Assembly: GCA_902619675.1 (NCBI GenBank) | Contig: CACNFA010000003.1 | Span: 1-64,000 of the forward strand | Reading direction: 5' to 3' | DNA: 64,000 bases | Source: an uncultured Pelagibacteraceae bacterium | GTDB taxonomy: Bacteria; Pseudomonadota; Alphaproteobacteria; Pelagibacterales; Pelagibacteraceae | Shown here: piece by piece, positions 59,106 to 64,000 of the stretch | Layout of the letters: every line of letters begins with the position of its first letter | Numbering within the stretch: position 1 is the stretch's first letter | Program-made: the position numbers and the translations under genes | The notes under the pieces: generated by a model | The model's input: only the letters and a program-made list of their open reading frames with translations | Databases searched by the model: none | Told to the model about the DNA's origin: nothing

Positions 59106-61232
59106 ATGTCGAAAGCATCATTTTCAGAAAAAGCTAATATTAGCAATCAACTCATAAACAGAGAATTATCTTGGCTTCAGTTTAATGATCGTGTTTTAGA
59201 AGAATCAAAAGATAAAACAAATCCTCTATTTGAAAGAGTAAAATTTTTATCAATCGCAGGTACAAATTTAGATGAATTTTTTATGGTAAGAGTCGCTGGA
59301 CTTTTTAATCAAATTAAAGATGGTTTTGACGAATTAAGCGCAGATGGATTAACTGCAGAGGATCAATTGAATAGGGTCGTATTAAAAACTAAAGAACTAT
59401 TAAAGAAGCAAAACGAAGCATTCCTAGAGTTGAAAAAAGAGCTATCGAAAGAAAAAATTTTCATTCGAAAAATGTCAGAACTAAATAAGAAGGATCTTAT
59501 GTATCTAAGAGAATATTTTCAGGAAACAATTTATCCTATAATAACACCTACTGCCATTGACCCATCACATCCCTTTCCTTTTATACCAAATAAAGGCCAA
59601 GCAATTTTACTAAGAATGACTAGAATAAAAAAAAAAAGAGAACTAAATGCAATTATAGTTATACCAAGAGCACTTCCAAAATTTGTATCTCTAAACAATT
59701 CTGAAACAATAAATGAATTTGTCACAATTGATGACGTAATTTGTAAATTTGCTAATGAAATATTTCCAGACCATAATATCGAGGCAAGTTTGCAGTTTAA
59801 AATAATTAGAGACAGCGAAATTGAAATAGATGATGAAGCTGCTGATCTTGTGAGATATTTTGAAAAAGCAATTAAGAAAAGAAGAAGGGGAAACGTAGTT
59901 AAACTCGAAGTAATCACTAATTCAAACAAAAAACTTTTAAATTTTATTTCAAAAAAATTTAAAATGGATGAAGATCATATTTATGAGGTTGAAGGATTGG
60001 TTGGAATACAAGATATAGATGAAATTTGTAAAAAGAAAGATCCAAAGCTGAGATTTAAAAAGTTTAATCCTAGAGAAGTTGAAAGATTGAAGGAATTTGA
60101 TGATAAATTTTTTTCAGCTATAAGAAGTAAAGATTTTGTTGTACACCACCCTTTTGAAACTTTTGATGTAGTAATTCAATTTTTAGAAGCTGCAGCAAAA
60201 GATCCCAAAGTTATCGGTATCAAACAAACTTTGTATCGAACCACACCTGACTCTCCTATCGTAAAAGCACTAAGTAGAGCAGCAGAAAACGGAAAAGTTG
60301 TTACAGCCGTAATAGAAATAAAAGCTCGATTTGATGAGGAAGCTAATATTGAATTATCTAGGAAACTAGAGAAAGCTGGCGTTCAAATTGTTTACGGATT
60401 CGCAAAATATAAAACGCATGCAAAGGCAAGTTTAGTTTTAAGAAAAGAAGGAGCTAAAACGCGAAGCTATGTTCACTTAGGTACAGGAAACTATCATCCA
60501 ATTAACGCAAAAATTTATACTGACTTATCACTGTTTAGCTCTAATCAAGACTTGGCCAAAGATGTCGAAAAATTTTTCAATTATGTAACTGGTTATGCAA
60601 AACCAAAAAAATTGAATAAAATTTTTATGTCTCCATTAAATAGCAGGAATTTTTTTGAAGAAAAAATTGAAAATGAAATTGTAAATGCAAGTAAAGGAAA
60701 ACCTGCAGAAATATGGGCAAAAATGAATTCTCTTGTAGACCCTGGAATTATTAAGAAATTTTATGAAGCTTCAAACGCAGGAGTAAAAATAAATTTATCA
60801 GTAAGAGGAGTGTGTTGCTTAAGACCTGGAATTAAAGGTCAATCTGAAAATATAAAAGTAAAAAGCCTTATTGGCAGATTTTTAGAACACTCAAGAATTT
60901 ATTGTTTTGCAAATGGTAGTTCTATGCCCTCTCGAGAGAATCAGGTATATATTTCATCTGCAGATTTAATGCCTAGAAATTTAGATAGAAGAATTGAAAT
61001 TATAATTCCGATAGAAAACAATACTGTGCATGAGCAAATTTTAGATCAAATTATGTTAGCTAACTTTAAAGATAAATCAGAAACATGGTATTTAGATAGT
61101 TTGGGAAACTATCATAAAGAACAAGAAAAAGGCTTTTCCGCACATTCCTATTTCATGAAGAACCCAAGTTTATCAGGTCGTGGTAAGTCAATTTTAAGAG
61201 CTAAACCTCAAAATTTAAGATTAGTAAAATGA
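59106..61232 (+). CDS. ppk: polyphosphate kinase 1
   Basis: 708 residues. It makes polyphosphate from ATP. Four-domain layout: N-terminal 'INRELSWLQFNDRVLEESKD', head domain, and two phospholipase D-like domains with the autophosphorylated histidine in 'AKYKTHAKASLVLRKEG' and a second in 'LEHSRIYCF'. 'GTGNYHPINAKIYTDLS' is also conserved. Overlaps ppx by four bases. Confidence 0.96.
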   Translation: MSKASFSEKANISNQLINRELSWLQFNDRVLEESKDKTNPLFERVKFLSIAGTNLDEFFMVRVAGLFNQIKDGFDELSADGLTAEDQLNRVVLKTKELLKKQNEAFLELKKELSKEKIFIRKMSELNKKDLMYLREYFQETIYPIITPTAIDPSHPFPFIPNKGQAILLRMTRIKKKRELNAIIVIPRALPKFVSLNNSETINEFVTIDDVICKFANEIFPDHNIEASLQFKIIRDSEIEIDDEAADLVRYFEKAIKKRRRGNVVKLEVITNSNKKLLNFISKKFKMDEDHIYEVEGLVGIQDIDEICKKKDPKLRFKKFNPREVERLKEFDDKFFSAIRSKDFVVHHPFETFDVVIQFLEAAAKDPKVIGIKQTLYRTTPDSPIVKALSRAAENGKVVTAVIEIKARFDEEANIELSRKLEKAGVQIVYGFAKYKTHAKASLVLRKEGAKTRSYVHLGTGNYHPINAKIYTDLSLFSSNQDLAKDVEKFFNYVTGYAKPKKLNKIFMSPLNSRNFFEEKIENEIVNASKGKPAEIWAKMNSLVDPGIIKKFYEASNAGVKINLSVRGVCCLRPGIKGQSENIKVKSLIGRFLEHSRIYCFANGSSMPSRENQVYISSADLMPRNLDRRIEIIIPIENNTVHEQILDQIMLANFKDKSETWYLDSLGNYHKEQEKGFSAHSYFMKNPSLSGRGKSILRAKPQNLRLVK

Positions 61233-62734
61233 AACCAGAATTAAAAAATCTTTTTAAATTTCAGTCTAATAAAAAGTCTAAGCAAGCCATAATAGATCTT
61301 GGATCAAATTCAGTAAGAATGCTCATATACGATAATTTTAAAATTTCTCCAATCCCAGTCTTTAATGAAAAAGCAGTTTGCAAACTTGGAAAAAATTTAG
61401 ATAAATCTAAAAAACTAAATCCCGATGGAATTAAAGGTTCTTTAAAAGTTCTAAATAGATTTAAAGAAATTTTAGATATTTCAGACGTTCAAGATTTAGA
61501 AATTATTGCAACAGCAGCTTTTAGAGAGGCCACTGATGCAAGTGAATTTTTAAGAGAAATTGAAAAAATATTTAATAAAAAACCACTAGTATTATCTGGC
61601 GAGGAAGAAGCAAGAACATCAGCAAATGGTGTAATGGTAGGATTTGATGAAGTAGATGGATTAGTTGCAGATTTAGGAGGTGGAAGTTTAGAACTTGCCA
61701 GAGTTTCTAAAAATCAAATTTTTGAAACAACCTCTTTACCTCTTGGAGTATTAAGACTTGAAAATAATCCTATTATAAAAAAAAGAAATTTGGGAAAATA
61801 TGTTAAAAAACTTTTAAGAGATGAAAAATGGCTTTCTAAAAAGAAATTTAAAAATATTTATTTGGTAGGAGGGACTTGGAGATCATTATTTAAATATCAT
61901 CTCTTTAAAGAAAAACACCCATTACATATTTTGCATCAATATAAACTCTCAAAAGATGTAGCAGTAAAATACTTAAATAGAATTTCAAAATTTAATAAAT
62001 CATCTTTGAAATCAATGGAATATATTACTAAATCTAGAACTCCCTATTTACCTTTTAGCTCTATAATACTAAACGAAATAATTGAAGCAGCAAGCCCCTC
62101 AAAAGTTATTTGCTCAATCAGTGGACTGAGAGAGGGACATATGAATACAATTATAAACCAAGGAATGAGCGAGGATGAAATTTTCAAATTAAAAACTGAC
62201 GGTATATCTTTTAAAAAAGGGGACTATGGAAAGAGTTTTGAGAAATATTTTAATTTTATTTCACCATTATTTGAAGACAACGAATATTTTAATCGAAGAT
62301 TACTAACCTTGGCTTGCATCTTAAGTAAAATGGATTGGGGCCTAGGAGCTTTTCAAAAAGCAGAATTAGTTTTTATGGAAGTGTTAAATACTCCATTACT
62401 AAAACTAGAACATAGAGATAGAGTAAAAGTTGCATCAGCAAGTTTTTGGAGACATTGTGGCTTAAAATATAATCCGAATTATCAGTTTTTATCCTTATTA
62501 AATAACAACGAAATTTTATCCTCAAAGCAAGTGGGATCTGCTTTAAGATTAGCAGAGTCACTCACTAGCATGTCTTCTTTGTTGTTAGATGAATTTAAAA
62601 TTTATAAAAGAAATAAGACTATTTTTTTGAAAATACCTAACAATCATAGCGATATTGTCTCAAAACAAGTAACTAAAAGACTTAAAAACCTGGCAAGAGA
62701 GATGAATGTCGACTCCAATATCATTTATTCTTGA
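61229..62734 (+). CDS. ppx: exopolyphosphatase, Ppx/GppA family
   Basis: 501 residues, ASKHA fold. 'AIIDLGSNSVRMLIYD' and 'LVADLGGGSLELARV' are the phosphate loops; 'LSGEEEARTSANGVM' carries the catalytic Glu. A C-terminal helical HD-like domain follows ('LACILSKMDWGLGAF'). It shortens polyphosphate or degrades pppGpp. Coupled to ppk, so synthesis and breakdown of polyphosphate are made together. Confidence 0.93.
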   Translation: MKPELKNLFKFQSNKKSKQAIIDLGSNSVRMLIYDNFKISPIPVFNEKAVCKLGKNLDKSKKLNPDGIKGSLKVLNRFKEILDISDVQDLEIIATAAFREATDASEFLREIEKIFNKKPLVLSGEEEARTSANGVMVGFDEVDGLVADLGGGSLELARVSKNQIFETTSLPLGVLRLENNPIIKKRNLGKYVKKLLRDEKWLSKKKFKNIYLVGGTWRSLFKYHLFKEKHPLHILHQYKLSKDVAVKYLNRISKFNKSSLKSMEYITKSRTPYLPFSSIILNEIIEAASPSKVICSISGLREGHMNTIINQGMSEDEIFKLKTDGISFKKGDYGKSFEKYFNFISPLFEDNEYFNRRLLTLACILSKMDWGLGAFQKAELVFMEVLNTPLLKLEHRDRVKVASASFWRHCGLKYNPNYQFLSLLNNNEILSSKQVGSALRLAESLTSMSSLLLDEFKIYKRNKTIFLKIPNNHSDIVSKQVTKRLKNLAREMNVDSNIIYS

Positions 62735-62798
62735 AAATTAATAAATCTTTAACTTAATTTAAATATTTTTTTAGCATTTATATATTATTAACTGATTA

Positions 62799-62866
62799 AC
62801 AGTCTCCCAACTGTGTTGTTAATTAATTAGCCCATCAGCCCAAGGTATCAATATTTCCTTGGGCTG
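62799..62866. terminator. two hairpins between convergent ppx and aquaporin genes
   Basis: First, ACAGT/ACTGT (62799-62814) with outer TTA/TAA pairing. Second, ten perfect pairs CAGCCCAAGG/CCTTGGGCTG (62836-62866) with an 11-base loop. Neither has a clear T run, so termination is likely but not certain; a small RNA is possible. The 140-base gap has nothing else. Confidence 0.5.
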
Positions 62867-62874
62867 GCCTCCAA

Positions 62875-63522
62875 TTACAAAATAATTTTTCTGATTAAAT
62901 AGACAGCCAATATTCCACCAAGCATCTCAGCAATGATATAGCTAGGAGTATTTAAGTAACTAATTCCAGTAAATGTGTCTGTAAAAGTTCTTGCGATTGC
63001 TACCGCTGGATTTGCAAATGAAGTTGAAGAGGTAAACCAATACCCCGCTGTTATAAAAGTAGCTACTGATGAAGCGACCGCAAGTTTGCCGCTCTTTAAA
63101 GATCCAAATATCACAAAAATTAATCCAAAAGTTGCAATGATCTCAGCTGTAAAAATATTTATTCCAGGTCTAATCTTCTGTGAAAGCTGCAACAAAGGAA
63201 GATCAAACATAAAATTTGCTAACATTACCCCTAACATGCAACCTAAGATTTGAGCAGAGATATAAGTGATAATTAAATTTTTTTTAATCTTGTTGGTAAA
63301 ATACATTGCTAACGTAACGACAGGATTGAAATGTGCGCCGGAGATATCACCGATTGAAGTAATCAGAACAAATAATCCTGCACCTGTAGCTAAAGTATTC
63401 GCTATTAACATTACAGCGATATCATCAGTTAGATTTTGAGCCATAATACCTGAACCAACAATAATCATGACTAAAAAACAACTTCCTATAAATTCACCAA
63501 TAAATATCTTTTTACTTTTCAT
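62875..63522 (-). CDS. aqpS: aquaglyceroporin-family channel, probably arsenite exit (AqpS-like)
   Basis: 215 residues, six helices. The two pore loops are 'GAHFNPVVTLAMY' (N-P-V instead of N-P-A) and 'SFANPAVAIARTFTD'. In Sinorhizobium meliloti a channel called AqpS sits beside arsC and lets arsenite leave the cell in place of ArsB. Here the channel overlaps an arsC gene by 11 bases, so the same role is inferred. Confidence 0.82.
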   Translation of the reverse strand: MKSKKIFIGEFIGSCFLVMIIVGSGIMAQNLTDDIAVMLIANTLATGAGLFVLITSIGDISGAHFNPVVTLAMYFTNKIKKNLIITYISAQILGCMLGVMLANFMFDLPLLQLSQKIRPGINIFTAEIIATFGLIFVIFGSLKSGKLAVASSVATFITAGYWFTSSTSFANPAVAIARTFTDTFTGISYLNTPSYIIAEMLGGILAVYLIRKIIL

Positions 63523-63955
63523 TTTTTACCCAATGTTTAATTTTTTCATTAATTATATTATAAGTTTCTTCAGCTATTAAATTTATTTTATCTTTATTTT
63601 TAGTTTTTTTAATTTTTTCAACAGGGTCCGCGATGTCCCAGTGCGTAATGGTCTTTTTTTTGGGCCATACAGGACAAACTTCTTTATTGGCGTTATTACA
63701 AACTGTAATCACGTAATCAATATCAATATCACTTTTTAAAAATTCATCAAAATTTTTCGAATAATACGTGGCTAAATTAAATTTTTTTCCTTCAAGATAC
63801 TCTTTAATGTAGGGATTGATTTTCCCTGAAGGATTACTTCCAGCGCTAAATGCGATGAATTGATTTCGGAAATTATTGTTTACAATACTTTCCGCTATTA
63901 TGCTTCTCGCAGAGTTTCCAGTACAAACAAATAATATTGTTTTTATTTTCCTCAT
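63512..63955 (-). CDS. arsC: arsenate reductase (thioredoxin-coupled, LMW phosphatase fold)
   Basis: 147 residues. P-loop 'LFVCTGNSARSIIAES' (C-x5-R-S), second-half cysteines in 'YVITVCNNANKEVCPVWP', and the general-acid loop 'HWDIADPVEK'. This is the thioredoxin-dependent ArsC family, whose redox cysteine relay needs thioredoxin. It reduces arsenate to arsenite, which the coupled channel could release. It begins 45 bases from the window edge; no ArsR is visible. Confidence 0.9.
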   Translation of the reverse strand: MRKIKTILFVCTGNSARSIIAESIVNNNFRNQFIAFSAGSNPSGKINPYIKEYLEGKKFNLATYYSKNFDEFLKSDIDIDYVITVCNNANKEVCPVWPKKKTITHWDIADPVEKIKKTKNKDKINLIAEETYNIINEKIKHWVKNEK

Positions 63956-64000
63956 AAAAAATGTATTGAAGTGTCCCGAATTTACGGAACCAAAATTTGA

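Noticed and set aside
1-64000. CRISPR arrays, tRNA, rRNA, tmRNA and insertion sequences
   Set aside because: No regularly spaced repeats, cloverleaf with GGTTCGA-type arm in a gap, rRNA-like stretch or transposase was found on reading all gaps.
63956-64000. C-terminus of an ArsR-type regulator on the minus strand
   Set aside because: Only 45 bases are present and no frame gives recognisable sequence.

Overview
The window looks like chromosome from a SAR11 bacterium (Pelagibacterales, Alphaproteobacteria). The DNA is very AT-rich, genes are packed with stop/start overlaps, intergenic gaps are mostly under 150 bases, and lysine, asparagine and isoleucine replace richer residues throughout. Gene order is also alphaproteobacterial: trxA-folC-accD-trpA-trpB-trpF, ihfB-rpsA-cmk-aroA and pstSCAB-phoU-phoB. 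I see no rRNA, tRNA, CRISPR array or insertion sequence.

Layout. 1-11 kb: the end of a nuclease gene, a lytic-transglycosylase-like lipoprotein, an RND efflux pair with a sulfurtransferase and MsrA, a DMT exporter with an AlkA-type glycosylase, and purine salvage (a phosphoribosyltransferase facing an AzgA-type permease). 11-20 kb: an Hsp20 gene with a sigma-32-like promoter, oligopeptidase B, a Tim14-like J protein, a glycosyltransferase, a DapA-family lyase, Cfa, a lysine-rich coiled-coil protein and a secreted metallo-beta-lactamase-fold hydrolase. 20-28 kb: purEK behind a structured 311-base leader, a minus-strand metabolic cluster with two previously easy-to-miss tiny genes, a 63-residue protein behind a three-hairpin leader, RlmN, and a J1-crystallin-like ADP-ribosylglycohydrolase homologue.

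28-33.5 kb is the most accessory-looking part: a cytosine-5 methyltransferase overlapping tail-to-tail with a Bsp6I-like nuclease, then a promoter and a tightly coupled operon of two small proteins, RmuC, an exonuclease I-like protein and a short basic protein. At 33.5 kb the thioredoxin gene is interrupted exactly inside its WCGPC active site by 43 extra bases that carry a strong hairpin, begin after a GGT codon with a nearby stop, and end on a matching GGT codon. Everything else in the gene is intact, so this is either a very recent palindromic insertion (or sequence error) or a translational bypass (byp-like) element. It is the best candidate here for something undescribed.

33.9-46.3 kb is one uninterrupted minus-strand block: rnd, kdsD, lptC, lptB, aroA, cmk, rpsA, ihfB, pyrF, trpF, trpB, trpA, accD, folC. 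Several members nearest trxA (accD, trpA, trpB, folC) have unusual changes in normally invariant motifs.

46.3-64 kb is dominated by phosphate biology. A lipid kinase diverges from a PlcP-like phospholipase and an Agt-like glycosyltransferase (phospholipid replacement under phosphate starvation), followed by phoR, an unknown exported protein, pstS-pstC-pstA-pstB-phoU-phoB, a SixA-type phosphatase, ppk and ppx. Two 18-base direct repeats matching the PhoB box pattern precede plcP and pstS. The window closes with an aquaporin-arsenate reductase pair, a logical companion to high-affinity phosphate uptake, which also admits arsenate.
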